The position numbers and the translations under genes were made by a program. The notes below the pieces were generated by a model. That model was not told the DNA's origin. It searched no databases and saw nothing but the letters and a program-made list of their open reading frames with translations. 64,000 nucleotides of DNA from Cohnella hashimotonis (lineage in GTDB: Bacteria; Bacillota; Bacilli; Paenibacillales; Paenibacillaceae). Location: contig NZ_JAGRPV010000001.1 in assembly GCF_030014955.1 (NCBI RefSeq), positions 4,092,001 through 4,156,000 on the forward strand, given 5' to 3'. Below are positions 24,376 through 33,868 of this stretch, piece by piece (position 1 is the first letter of the stretch; each line of letters opens with the position of its first letter).

Positions 24376-25182
24376 CTATTTTTCCAACTGCTCCATAATC
24401 AGGCTGGCCGTCTCCTCGACCGCCTTGTTCGACACGTCGATGATCACGCAGCCGAGCTTTTTCATAATGCCGTGCGCGTATTCGAGCTCCTGCTGAATCC
24501 GCTCCGCCGTCGCGTAAGAGGCCGTGTTCGGCAGCCCCAGCGCTTTAAGGCGCTCGACGCGGATCGCGTTCAGCGCGTCCGGCCGAATCGTCAGACCGAA
24601 AACCTTGGCCTTCGGCACGAGGAACAGCTCCCGCGGCGGCGTCAGCTCCGGCACGAGCGGCACGTTCGCGACCTTGTACGTCCGGTGCGCGAGCACCATG
24701 GACAGCGGCGTCTTCGACGTGCGGGAGACGCCTGTCAGCACGATATCCGCCTTGCTGACGCCGGTCACGTCGCGGGCATCGTCGTAGCGGACGGCGAACT
24801 CGACCGCTTCGACCTTGCGGAAATAGCCGGCGTCGAGCACATGGTTCAGTCCCGGCTCGTGCCGGGACTGGCAGCCGAAGCGCTGCTCCATCTGGTCGAT
24901 AAGCGGACCGAGCAAATCGATCGCCGAGATGCCGCGCCGTGCCGACTCCGAGGCCATGTACGCGCGGAGAGCGTCGATGACCAGCGTATACAGCACGACG
25001 GCCCGCTCGCTCTGCGCCGCCTCGAGCACGGCGTCGATCGCCGCCTCCCGCTGGATGAAGCCGGCCCGGCGGATCTGCACCTTGAGCGGGTGAAATTGCG
25101 CCGCGGCGGCTCGTACAGCGAGCTCTCCGGTATCGCCGGCGGAATCGGAGACGACGTAGACGGTTATGCTTGTTGCTTCCAT
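24376..25182 (-). CDS. Pyruvate, phosphate dikinase regulatory-type protein (YqfL/PpsR, DUF299)
   Basis: A 268-aa bifunctional kinase/phosphorylase of the family that adds phosphate (from ADP) to a Thr of PEP synthase or pyruvate, phosphate dikinase and removes it with Pi. The start is fixed by GGAGGGAAGCACC before the ATG of MEATSITVYVVSDSAGDTG; open frame further upstream lies inside the spacer and glyS and is not used. The P-loop-like nucleotide motif is GVSRTSKTPLSM. It directly follows glyS, as yqfL does in B. subtilis. I see no dikinase gene in the window, so the target here is unknown. Confidence 0.93.
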   Translation of the reverse strand: MEATSITVYVVSDSAGDTGELAVRAAAAQFHPLKVQIRRAGFIQREAAIDAVLEAAQSERAVVLYTLVIDALRAYMASESARRGISAIDLLGPLIDQMEQRFGCQSRHEPGLNHVLDAGYFRKVEAVEFAVRYDDARDVTGVSKADIVLTGVSRTSKTPLSMVLAHRTYKVANVPLVPELTPPRELFLVPKAKVFGLTIRPDALNAIRVERLKALGLPNTASYATAERIQQELEYAHGIMKKLGCVIIDVSNKAVEETASLIMEQLEK

Positions 25183-25223
25183 GGTGCTTCCCTCCGTTCG
25201 ATTGGCTGGCGGCGCGGCCAGGA

Positions 25224-27303
25224 TCAGCCCGCGAGCTTGGCGAAGTCCGCGAAGCCGCGCACGTCGTCCGCGATCAGCCCGAGCAGCGCCAGCCGGTTGC
25301 GGCGGATCGCCTCGTCGTCGGCCATGACCATGACCGCTTCGAAAAACGCGGCGATCGGTTCGCTTAGCGCGGACAGCGCCGCCAACGCCTCGGACAGTCT
25401 TGCCTCGGCCGTCGCGGTCAAAATCTTGCCGTGCGCGTTCATCCACGCTTCGTACAGCGCGCCTTCGGCGGGGTCCGCGAACAGCGACGCGTCCACCTGG
25501 CGCGAATCCCCGCCCTTCGCCGCGAGATTCGCGACGCGTCCGAACGCCTCCGCCGCGGGACGGAACGTCTCGCGGTCGTCGCCGCCGGCAGCGGCCTGCA
25601 GCGCCTGCGCGCGCAGCACCGTGCGGCGGACGTCGTCGCAGCCCGCGCCGAGCACCGCGTCGGTGACGTCGTAGCGGATCTGCTGCTCCGTCAATACGTT
25701 CTTTACCCGCAGCGCGAAAAATTCGCTCAAGTCCCGCGACGCTTCGAACGCTTCGCGCTTGCCGAGGCCCGCGGCGGCGTACACGTCGAGGGACAGCTTG
25801 AACAGGTCCGACAGCTTGAGCTCAAGTCCGTGCGCCAGCAGCGTGGACACGATGCCCGCGGCCTGGCGGCGAAGCGCGTACGGATCCTGGGAGCCCGTCG
25901 GGATAATGCCGATCAGGAAGCAGCCGACGATCGTATCGAGCTTGTCGGCGATGCCCACGATCGCGCCTACGAGCGAAGCCGGCGGATTATCCGACGCGTT
26001 GCGCGGCGAATAGTGCTCGTTGATCGCCTTGGCGACCGCAGGCTCCTCGCCGAACTTAAGCGCGTAGTCTTCGCCCATGATGCCCTGGAGCTCGGGAAAT
26101 TCGTACACCATCTGCGTCACCAGGTCGAACTTGCAAATGTCCGCGGCTCGCGCGGCCTGCGTGCGCACCGTATCGTCGGCCCTAAGCAGCGCGGCGAGCT
26201 TGTCGGCGGTCACGCGAATGCGGCGCACCTTGTCGGCGACCGTGCCGAGCTCCTCGTGGTAGACGATGCTCTCCAGCTTTTTCAGGAAGGCGTCGATGCG
26301 TCCCTTTTGATCTTCGGCGTAGAAAAATTTCGCGTCCGACAGCCGCGCGCGCAGCACCTTTTCGTTGCCCTTCGCGACGTTGGCCAGCGAAGCCGCGTCT
26401 CCGTTGCGCACGGTGACGAAGTGCGGCTGCAGCTTGCCCTGCGCGTCCAGCACCGGGAAGTAGCGTTGATGCTCGCGCATCGACGTGATCAGCACCTCCT
26501 GCGGGATGTCGAGGAAGGCCGGATCGAACGAGCCCGACAGCGCGGTCGGCGTCTCGACCAGGAAGAGCACCTCTTCGAGCAGATCGTCCTTGATCGCGAT
26601 CTCCCAGCCGCGAGACTCCGCCAGCTCGCCGAGCTGCGACAAGATCGTCTCGCGGCGCTCCTCCACGTCGGCGATGACGTGCTGCTCGCGAAGCTTGGCC
26701 ACATACTCGGACGGATCGGCGATCTCCGCGTCTACGCCGAGGAAGCGATGTCCGCGCGTCGTGCGCCCGGTTTCGACGTCCGTGATCGTAAACGGCACGA
26801 CCGCTTCGCCATGCAGAGCCACGAGCCATCGGATCGGACGCACAAAGCGTAGATCGTACGCGCCCCAACGCATGTTTTTCGGGAACGTCATCGACGTGAC
26901 GATCGCGGGCAGCGCCTCGGGCAGCAGGCCGGCCGTCTCGACGCCGATGCTGGATTTATTGGCGTAGACGTACTCGACGCCGCCGAGTTCCTTGAAGAAC
27001 AGCGCCTCGGGCTCCACCGCGTTACTGCGGGCGAAGCCGAGCGCGGCCTTCGTCCATGCGCCGCTCTCGTCCAGCGCGATCTTGCGCGCCGGTCCTTTGA
27101 CTTCTTCGCTGACGTCCTCCTGGCGGTCGGCCAAGCCGTTCACGATGACGGCCAGCCGGCGCGGCGTCGCGTAGGCGGTCACGCCTTCGTGCGCAAGACG
27201 GCTCGCTTCGAGCCATTTTTCGGTCTTGTCCTTGAGTTGTTCCATCGCGCCGCGCACGAACCGCGCGGGCACTTCCTCGAGTCCGATCTCGAGCAGCAGA
27301 TCC

Positions 27304-27311
<8 letters not shown>
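25224..27311 (-). CDS. glyS: Glycyl-tRNA synthetase beta subunit
   Basis: A 695-aa tRNA-recognising subunit of the alpha2-beta2 glycyl-tRNA synthetase. It begins [19 protein letters not shown] as GlyS proteins do, with conserved [11 protein letters not shown] and an HD-like stretch in the middle and an anticodon-binding C-terminal domain. The length matches the family (about 680-690 aa). The ATG sits inside the end of glyQ (8-nt overlap) behind GGAGG, so the subunits are translated together. Control is by the T-box leader upstream of glyQ. ppsR follows 41 bp downstream. Confidence 0.98.
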
Positions 27312-28191
<880 letters not shown>

Positions 28192-28249
28192 GTCCGCCAC
28201 TCCTTCGTAAATTTGGGATCGAATCCGCTATTTCCGCGGCGCCGGAACA

Positions 28250-28533
28250 AGGCAAAAAACTCCCGTCCCACGTCTGCCGCGCAGACATAGGGACGGGAGC
28301 TTAAATCCCGCGGTTCCACCCTACTTGACGCCCGAAGCGACGCCGAGCAGGCTGAATCCGTCCGATCCGGATCGCCCTCGCGTAACTTCGTTTGCCCGCT
28401 CTTGTGATGGCCGTTCTCTCCGGAGCGCCCTTCGCCGATTCGTCGCGCCGGGCTCTCACCGCCCCCGGCTCGCTTGCAGCTGCCGACAGGCAACCGGCTA
28501 CTCTCTCCTTCAACGAGACGCATGTCATCGATA
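28250..28533 (-). promoter_or_regulatory. T-box riboswitch, glycine-type, controlling glyQS
   Basis: On the minus strand the leader contains the T-box sequence AGGGTGGAACCGCGGG, followed by a terminator in which CTCCCGTCCC pairs with GGGACGGGAG, with an additional CGTCTGCCG/CGGCAGACG-type extension and TTTTTTG (28253-28301). Upstream is Stem I with an AG-bulge region (GGTGAGAGCCCGG). The candidate specifier is GGC in GAAGGGCGCTC at 28427-28429, fitting glycine. Uncharged tRNA-Gly would pair with the UGGN of the T-box and prevent termination. The terminator ends about 60 bp before glyQ. Confidence 0.95.
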
Positions 28534-28539
28534 TGCAAC

Positions 28540-28569
28540 ATTTTAGCCGATGGACGCTCGGCATGTCAA
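28540..28569 (-). promoter_or_regulatory. Promoter of the glyQS T-box leader
   Basis: On the minus strand, consensus TTGACA at 28564-28569, an 18-bp spacer and TAAAAT at 28540-28545. Initiation near 28533 gives a leader of about 340 nt. Confidence 0.85.
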
Positions 28570-28579
28570 ATAACGGCGA

Positions 28580-29308
28580 CTACTCCCGGATCGTGACTTT
28601 CACCGGCGAATACTCCGCAATGACGGTCTGGCCGTGCACCGACACGCTGCCCTCCGGCGACAGATCCTTCTCGGTCATGATTCCGAGCGCGATCGTAAAG
28701 CGGTTCATTTTAACCGGCACGTCCCGCTCGCGCCGCACCTCGGTTCCGTTGAGGTAAAAGACGACCTCGTTCTCCGCGCGATTGTACACGATCTTGTACG
28801 TATTAAATTCGCGCGCCTTAAAATTCGTATCCTCCTGGAACACGCAGAAAAACCGGGTCTTGTCCGACTTCGGCACCTCGACGCCCGGGAACGGCAGCAC
28901 CGCGTAGACGGAGGCGTACTTGTCGTTGCCGGCGAAAAAGTCGAGTGCCGCGCCCGTCGTGAAATCGAGCAGATTGAGCGACACGTAGCCGTCGTACAGA
29001 TCGCCAGGCGCCGTGCCGGTGCTGCGCGCGCGGATGTCGAGCTCGAAGCTGACCTCGCCGTTTTCCGGCACGACGACCTCGTCTACCGAATAATACATAT
29101 GCTTCGCATTGTCCAAAATCTGAATGCGGTCGTGGCTGCGGCTGAGGGGCGCTCGCACATAAAGAATGCCGTTGCGGACGATGACGACCGCGTCGGGCTC
29201 CCGGTACTCCCAGAACGTGCCGTCAGGTAGCGGGAACCCGCCGATTTTCCATGTCTCGCCTTCGGAGAGAATGCGGTGAAAATCACCGAATACCAGCTGC
29301 TTTTCCAT
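28580..29308 (-). CDS. Unrecognised beta-rich protein, possibly concanavalin-like
   Basis: A 242-aa protein I cannot assign with confidence. It has no signal peptide or membrane helix. The sequence alternates hydrophobic and charged residues and contains WEYREPDAVVIVRNGILYV, FFCVFQEDTNF and YNRAENEVVFYLNGTEV, which resemble LamG/concanavalin-type beta-sandwich proteins; it may belong to DUF6081, which I recall only faintly. The ATG at 29308 (MEKQLVFGDF) is chosen for GGGAAG upstream; other in-frame starts exist at 29329 and 29353. It lies 22 bp after the prenyltransferase gene in the same direction and may be co-transcribed. It is not part of the Bacillus yqf order. Confidence 0.6.
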   Translation of the reverse strand: MEKQLVFGDFHRILSEGETWKIGGFPLPDGTFWEYREPDAVVIVRNGILYVRAPLSRSHDRIQILDNAKHMYYSVDEVVVPENGEVSFELDIRARSTGTAPGDLYDGYVSLNLLDFTTGAALDFFAGNDKYASVYAVLPFPGVEVPKSDKTRFFCVFQEDTNFKAREFNTYKIVYNRAENEVVFYLNGTEVRRERDVPVKMNRFTIALGIMTEKDLSPEGSVSVHGQTVIAEYSPVKVTIRE

Positions 29309-29330
29309 TGAAGCGTCACTTCCCGTCATT

Positions 29331-30251
29331 TTATTGGATGAGGCCCTGAACAATCAGACATACGATAAGAACGGAGCCGCAGCGATTGGCGGCGCGCACG
29401 GAAGCGCCCATCAGCGGCAAATACGCCCGCGAGCTGTTCTGATCCTGCAGGCGGCCGTAAGTCAGATACAGCGGAATCGCGGTGATCAGACCGACGAGCG
29501 CATAAACGGGCAATGCGCCCGCGAACGCCGCCGCGATCAGCGACAGTGCCGCGAGACCGAGCAGCAGCCTGGAAAATTGCAAGGCGCGGCGTTCGCCCCA
29601 AACGACGACCAACGTACGCTTACCCGCGGCCCGGTCCGCCTGCCAATGAAGAAAGTGATGGTTAAACAAAATCAGCGTCGTAAGCAGACCGATCGGAAGC
29701 GACAGCAGGATCGCCCTGTAATCGAACGTGGACGTCTGTACATAGTAGGAGCCGAGCACCGGCAGCACGCCAAAAGCGAGCAAAATCGCGATCTCGCTAT
29801 AGCCCTTGCCCCGGTAGCCGAAACGGATCGGCGGCGCTACGTAGAAATAGGCGATGAGTCCGCCCAACGCCCCGAAGACAAACGCCCAAATGCCGGAAAG
29901 GAAAGCCAGTGCAACGCCGCTTGCGGCGGCGATCGCGAACAATCCCCAAGTGACCGCGGCAAACGTGCGCATGCTCCATACGCCGTTCGTCAAATAGCCC
30001 GAATTCGTGCCGATCGCGTCCGCCGTATTTTTCGCAGCTTCGTCCGTGCCGTTTTTATAATCCCAGAGGTCGTTGATCATATTCGAAAACAGATGAGCCG
30101 CGCCCGAGCCGATCAGCGTGAGCAGCAGCAGCCATATGTCGAATTCTCCGTCCCACACATAGGCGCCGAGCGCCCCGAGCGCGACGGGCATGAGCATGAC
30201 CGGTATGACGCGCATGCGCGAAGCCTTCATGAACCGTTTGAATACGTCCAT
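29331..30251 (-). CDS. UbiA-family prenyltransferase (MenA-like)
   Basis: A 306-aa membrane prenyltransferase. The ATG at 30251 (MDVFKRFMKASRMRV) follows GGAAAGG; the open frame runs 33 codons further without support. About nine transmembrane helices are seen. The first Asp-rich motif is NMINDLWDYKNGTDEAA (NDxxDxxxD) and the second is HWQADRAAGKRT, which bind the Mg-diphosphate of the prenyl donor. The family attaches polyprenyl chains to aromatic acceptors; resemblance to 1,4-dihydroxy-2-naphthoate prenyltransferases suggests a role in menaquinone synthesis, but without other men genes nearby the substrate is not certain. It sits between recO and glyQ, where Bacillus has no such gene. Confidence 0.88.
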   Translation of the reverse strand: MDVFKRFMKASRMRVIPVMLMPVALGALGAYVWDGEFDIWLLLLTLIGSGAAHLFSNMINDLWDYKNGTDEAAKNTADAIGTNSGYLTNGVWSMRTFAAVTWGLFAIAAASGVALAFLSGIWAFVFGALGGLIAYFYVAPPIRFGYRGKGYSEIAILLAFGVLPVLGSYYVQTSTFDYRAILLSLPIGLLTTLILFNHHFLHWQADRAAGKRTLVVVWGERRALQFSRLLLGLAALSLIAAAFAGALPVYALVGLITAIPLYLTYGRLQDQNSSRAYLPLMGASVRAANRCGSVLIVCLIVQGLIQ

Positions 30252-30369
30252 CCGAGCAGCATCCTTTCCAAGTCTATTGGGCAAATTGCGCATAAGAAAA
30301 CGGCTTCGCCGATCTGCCCGAATCCAGCGAACCCGTATCTTGACTTGCATCGCGTATGTTACTTACGAT

Positions 30370-30375
30370 AGTATA
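30370..30375 (-). promoter_or_regulatory. Candidate -10 box upstream of the prenyltransferase gene
   Basis: TATACT on the minus strand about 115 bp before the prenyltransferase start and just past the recO stop. No good -35 stands at the right distance, so this is weak. Confidence 0.35.
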
Positions 30376-30390
30376 GCACACTTTGTCGAA

Positions 30391-31155
30391 TCAGGGTACC
30401 GGTTTGAAAAAATCTTCGCCCCGCTCCCACTGATCCAAAAAATGCCGGGACTTCAGATTGAGCGCCATATGGTGATCGAACCAACGGCGCATGACCGTCT
30501 CCAGCTGCTTGGCCGTCGACTCCTTCACGGCAATGTTGCCCAGTCTTCGCATATCCATCGCCGAAAAGACGCGGAGCAGCTTCCATACGCCGTCCTCCAG
30601 CTCCATCGCCCTCGGATCGCGGTGACGGCATAACGCGCATAATGCACCGCCTCCGGCGGCGCTGAAATAAAAAGTCCCGTCCTCCCGCCCGCAGTTGGCG
30701 CAGGCGTCCAGCATCGGCGCATAGCCCGCGATCGCCGCAATTTTCATCTCGAACAGCCGCGCGACAATACGAGGATCCTTGCCTTCCGATATCGCGGTTA
30801 ATCCTGCATGCAGCTGATGATAAAGGAACGCGCCCGCATCCTCGTCCTGAATGGCGCGGTCGCACAATTCGACCAGGTAAGAGGCATAGGCGGCTTGATC
30901 CAATCCTTCTCTGAGCCCTCTATACGAATCGATAATCTCGCCGCTGTTCAGACTGCCGAGACCGCCGCCCTTGTAAAAGGAAAAATCGCCGAGCGTAAAC
31001 AGCTGGGCGAGCGATGCGTAACGGCTTTTCGGTTTGCGGGCGCCGCGGATGACGATGCCCTGCTTGCCAATAGACGGCGACAGGATCGTGACGATCTTGT
31101 TGCCTTCTCCGTGATCGATACTGCGGATGACGATGCCTTCCGTCCGATAAAGCAA
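30391..31155 (-). CDS. recO: DNA repair protein RecO
   Basis: A 254-aa recombination mediator that helps load RecA on SSB-coated single-stranded DNA with RecR/RecF. The N-terminal OB-fold starts MLYRTEGIVIRSIDHGEGNK, and the zinc module CANC...CALC is visible in the middle (ACANCGRED, ALCALCRHRD). The start is TTG, behind GGGGAGAGG. Length agrees with Bacillus RecO (255 aa). The gene lies last in the yqfC-to-recO run, after era and yqzL, as in B. subtilis. Confidence 0.96.
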   Translation of the reverse strand: MLYRTEGIVIRSIDHGEGNKIVTILSPSIGKQGIVIRGARKPKSRYASLAQLFTLGDFSFYKGGGLGSLNSGEIIDSYRGLREGLDQAAYASYLVELCDRAIQDEDAGAFLYHQLHAGLTAISEGKDPRIVARLFEMKIAAIAGYAPMLDACANCGREDGTFYFSAAGGGALCALCRHRDPRAMELEDGVWKLLRVFSAMDMRRLGNIAVKESTAKQLETVMRRWFDHHMALNLKSRHFLDQWERGEDFFKPVP

Positions 31156-31248
31156 CGGCCTCTCCCCGTTTCTGTCGCCCCTGCAGGGCCGGGTCGCGCG
31201 CCATGTAAAGGTGCGCGACGAGCGCGTGCCGAAGCCGGTCGAGACGAC

Positions 31249-31401
31249 TTAGGCTCCCGCTCCGCTCTCTTCCCTTTCGCCCTCTGGAGCCGGTTCTTCC
31301 GACGCCAGGCCGGCGGCTCCGGGCTGAATCATTTCCTTGTAAAGCAGGTAGGCTTCGATATCGCCGGTCTGCGTAAACACGTGCCACGTGAAGTCCCGCA
31401 T
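31249..31401 (-). CDS. yqzL: YqzL family small protein
   Basis: A 50-aa protein between era and recO, exactly where Bacillus has yqzL (about 47 aa). It begins MRDFTWHVFTQTGDIEAYLL, the family's conserved core (WxxFxxTGxxxAYL), then has an acidic Ala/Glu-rich tail. GGGGAGG precedes the ATG. The same frame is open upstream for 53 codons, but the family start and ribosome binding site support the short version. Function is unknown. The gap of about 140 bp between it and era holds no other gene. Confidence 0.85.
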   Translation of the reverse strand: MRDFTWHVFTQTGDIEAYLLYKEMIQPGAAGLASEEPAPEGEREESGAGA

Positions 31402-31540
31402 AGCGCCCACATCCTCCCCGGTGGAAATGAAATCTTCCCAAATCGCCACCGTTAGAATGCCACCGTCGCCGTGCGGGTATGCCTGACAACATTTGTCCGT
31501 TAAGCCCGGGATTCCGCCAAGACGGCCAAGCTTACGGGTT

Positions 31541-32446
31541 CTAGTCGTGCCGGAAGCCAAGCGTCTTCAGCACCGACTCCCGGTTGCGCCAATCTTCCTT
31601 GACCTTAACCCAAAGCTCCAGGAAAATCTTGGACCCCAGCAATCTCTCCATATCGTGTCTCGCGCGTTTTCCGACCTCTTTGAGCGCGGCGCCGTTTTTG
31701 CCGATGATAATGCCCTTTTGCGAAGGCCGCTCCACGTAGATGACCGCGCCGATGTTCACGACGCCGTTATCCCCGGTTCCCATGCTCTCGATCTCGACGG
31801 CGATAGAATGCGGGATCTCCTCGCAAGTCGTCTGCAGGATCTTCTCGCGGATGAGCTCCGCGCAGATGAACTGCTCGGGATGATCCGTGATCTGGTCGGC
31901 GGGATAATACATCGGACCGTCTGGCAGGTATCTGCCGATCTGCTCGAGGAGCGTATTCACGTTGTTGCCGTCGCGGGCCGATACGGGCACGACCTCGGTG
32001 AAGCTATGGAGCTTGCTGTATTTGTCGATGATCGGAAGCAGCGCTTCGGGCTGCACCTTGTCGATTTTGTTCAGCACGAGGAAGACGGGCGTATTCACCT
32101 TTTTGAGCTGCTCGATAATAAAGCGGTCGCCGCCGCCTAGTTCCTCCGATACATCGGTCAGGAACAGGATCGCTTCGACCTCTTCGAGCGCCCCGAGCGC
32201 CGACTTGACCATGAAATCTCCGAGCTTGGAATTCGACTTGTGAATGCCCGGCGTATCGAGAAACACGATCTGTTTGTCTTCCGTCGTATAGACGCCGTGA
32301 ATCTTGTTGCGGGTCGTCTGCGGTTTGTCGCTCATGATGGCGATCTTCTGGCCGATCACTTGGTTCATCAGCGTCGACTTGCCTACGTTCGGCCTGCCGA
32401 CGATGGCGACGAAGCCCGACTTGAATTTTCCTTTTGTCTCGCTCAT
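31541..32446 (-). CDS. era: GTPase Era
   Basis: A 301-aa ribosome-assembly GTPase. G motifs are all present: [12 protein letters not shown] (G1), [10 protein letters not shown] (G2), DTPGIHK (G3), LNKIDKV (G4) and SARDG (G5). The C-terminal KH domain has the GxxG loop as [14 protein letters not shown] and binds the 3' end of 16S rRNA. It overlaps cdd by 4 nt (ATGA), and the order ybeY-dgkA-cdd-era groups 16S maturation factors YbeY and Era in one transcript. Confidence 0.98.
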   Translation of the reverse strand: MSETKGKFKSGFVAIVGRPNVGKSTLMNQVIGQKIAIMSDKPQTTRNKIHGVYTTEDKQIVFLDTPGIHKSNSKLGDFMVKSALGALEEVEAILFLTDVSEELGGGDRFIIEQLKKVNTPVFLVLNKIDKVQPEALLPIIDKYSKLHSFTEVVPVSARDGNNVNTLLEQIGRYLPDGPMYYPADQITDHPEQFICAELIREKILQTTCEEIPHSIAVEIESMGTGDNGVVNIGAVIYVERPSQKGIIIGKNGAALKEVGKRARHDMERLLGSKIFLELWVKVKEDWRNRESVLKTLGFRHD

Positions 32447-32892
32447 TCTGCGTTCCTTCCCTCCGCCAGCCTCGCCGGCGTAAATGCGCCGGGCAGCAGC
32501 TCGGCGACCGTCATAATCGATACGTCTCCGTTAGTATTGCCCATAATGACCGGCATGTCCGGTCCGCCAAGCTCGACGAGCACCTGCCGGCAGACGCCGC
32601 AAGGCGTGATCGGCGCGTCGGTCCGGCCCGTCACCGCAATGGCCCGGAAGCTGCCCGGCGCATGGCCGTCCGCGATCGCGCGGAACAGCGCCGTGCGCTC
32701 CGCGCAGTTGCCGGGGCTGTATGCCGCGTTCTCGATGTTGCAGCCGTAATGGACCGCGCCGGTGCCATCGACCAGCGCCGCGCCGACCCTGAAGCCCGAA
32801 TAAGGCACGTAAGCCTTCTCCATCGCCTTGGCCGCCTCCGCCAGCAGCTGCTGCGGCGTCCAGCCGATCGCCTCTATATTGATGTCCCCCAT
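32443..32892 (-). CDS. cdd: Cytidine deaminase
   Basis: A 149-aa zinc enzyme that converts cytidine and deoxycytidine to uridine and deoxyuridine. The catalytic centre is visible: [20 protein letters not shown] carries the zinc-ligand Cys and catalytic Glu, and PCGVCRQVL gives the other two Cys ligands, the arrangement of the tetrameric short form. GGAGGATG precedes the ATG. The gene is translationally coupled to era by a 4-nt overlap and lies 41 bp after dgkA. Confidence 0.97.
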   Translation of the reverse strand: MGDINIEAIGWTPQQLLAEAAKAMEKAYVPYSGFRVGAALVDGTGAVHYGCNIENAAYSPGNCAERTALFRAIADGHAPGSFRAIAVTGRTDAPITPCGVCRQVLVELGGPDMPVIMGNTNGDVSIMTVAELLPGAFTPARLAEGRNAE

Positions 32893-32933
32893 CTGTCATC
32901 CTCCGAATCGGTCTTTGCAGGGACCGAAGTCAT

Positions 32934-33305
32934 TTAACCCGAGAGCCGCTCCCATAGGGGCGGCAGAAGCACGATCAAACCCACGGCTGCGGCGAATACC
33001 GAAGCGATCAATACCGCCCCCGCCGCCGTGTCCTTGGCCGCTTTTGCCAGCTCGCTCCGCTGCAGGGAGGCATGATCGACCGCGCGCTCCACGGCCGTAT
33101 TGACCAGCTCCGCGCAAAGCACGGCCGTGCAGGCTGCGAGCAGCCACATCCAGTCCCCGCGCGGCAGCCGAAGCCAGGCGGCGACGATCAGCACGACCGC
33201 GCTCGCCGCCAGATGGAACCGCATATGCGGCTCTGTCCGCAGCGCGTACGCGATTCCCGCCAGCGCATGCCGGAAGGACGCCGGCTCGGACTGGTTGCGG
33301 CTCAC
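32934..33305 (-). CDS. dgkA: Diacylglycerol kinase family protein (undecaprenol kinase type)
   Basis: A 123-aa trimeric membrane kinase with three helices. The catalytic stretch is ELVNTAVERAVDHAS with the essential Glu, followed by KAAKDTAAGAVLI. In Gram-positives this family phosphorylates undecaprenol, recycling the lipid carrier for wall synthesis. The GTG start overlaps the ybeY stop (GTGA). Its position next to ybeY and cdd is conserved in Bacillus. Confidence 0.96.
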   Translation of the reverse strand: MSRNQSEPASFRHALAGIAYALRTEPHMRFHLAASAVVLIVAAWLRLPRGDWMWLLAACTAVLCAELVNTAVERAVDHASLQRSELAKAAKDTAAGAVLIASVFAAAVGLIVLLPPLWERLSG

Positions 33306-33868
33306 CGCGTCAGGCCCGCCTTGGCGAGTATCGCTTCCTGCTTGGCGAACATCTCCCGCTCCTCTTCCTCCGTGCCGTGATCGTAGCCCAGCAGGTGGAG
33401 GAAGCCGTGCACGAACAGGAAGCCAAGCTCGCGCTCGGCGCTATGCCCGTATTCCACGGCCTGCTCGTGCATCCGCGGCACCGAGATCACGATGTCTCCG
33501 AGCAGTTCCTCGATGCGGCCGGCGCCAGCCTGCAGCTCCTCGTCGGCAGACATCCCGTCGTCTTCATCGCCATTTGAGATATCGACCGTCGCCGTCTCGT
33601 AATCGTCCTCGTACAAAATTTCGAATTCCTCCGCGCCCTGCTGCCGCATCGGAAACGACAGCACGTCCGTCGCCTTGTCCAGATTCCGGTACGTCCGGTT
33701 CAGTTCGCGGATGCCCTCGTTGTCCGTCAGCGTCAGCGTGACGATCCCGCTTAAGACGCCCTCGGCCGCTCCCGCTTCGTTCAGCAGATCCGTCAAAAGG
33801 GACGGCCACCCCTCTTCGCCTGCCGATGCTTCCTCGCGCTCGTCCACCCATTCCAGCTTCAGGCTCAT
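33302..33868 (-). CDS. ybeY: Endoribonuclease YbeY, rRNA maturation factor
   Basis: A 188-aa zinc-dependent endoribonuclease for 16S rRNA 3'-end maturation and ribosome quality control. The metal site H-x3-H-x5-H is in HGFLHLLGYDHGTEEEEREM, and the preceding GDIVISVPRM and DVLSFPM are also typical. An acidic insert (NGDEDDGMSADEEL) near residue 115 makes it longer than the usual ~155 aa. It overlaps pgpH and dgkA by 4 nt each. Confidence 0.96.
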   Translation of the reverse strand: MSLKLEWVDEREEASAGEEGWPSLLTDLLNEAGAAEGVLSGIVTLTLTDNEGIRELNRTYRNLDKATDVLSFPMRQQGAEEFEILYEDDYETATVDISNGDEDDGMSADEELQAGAGRIEELLGDIVISVPRMHEQAVEYGHSAERELGFLFVHGFLHLLGYDHGTEEEEREMFAKQEAILAKAGLTR

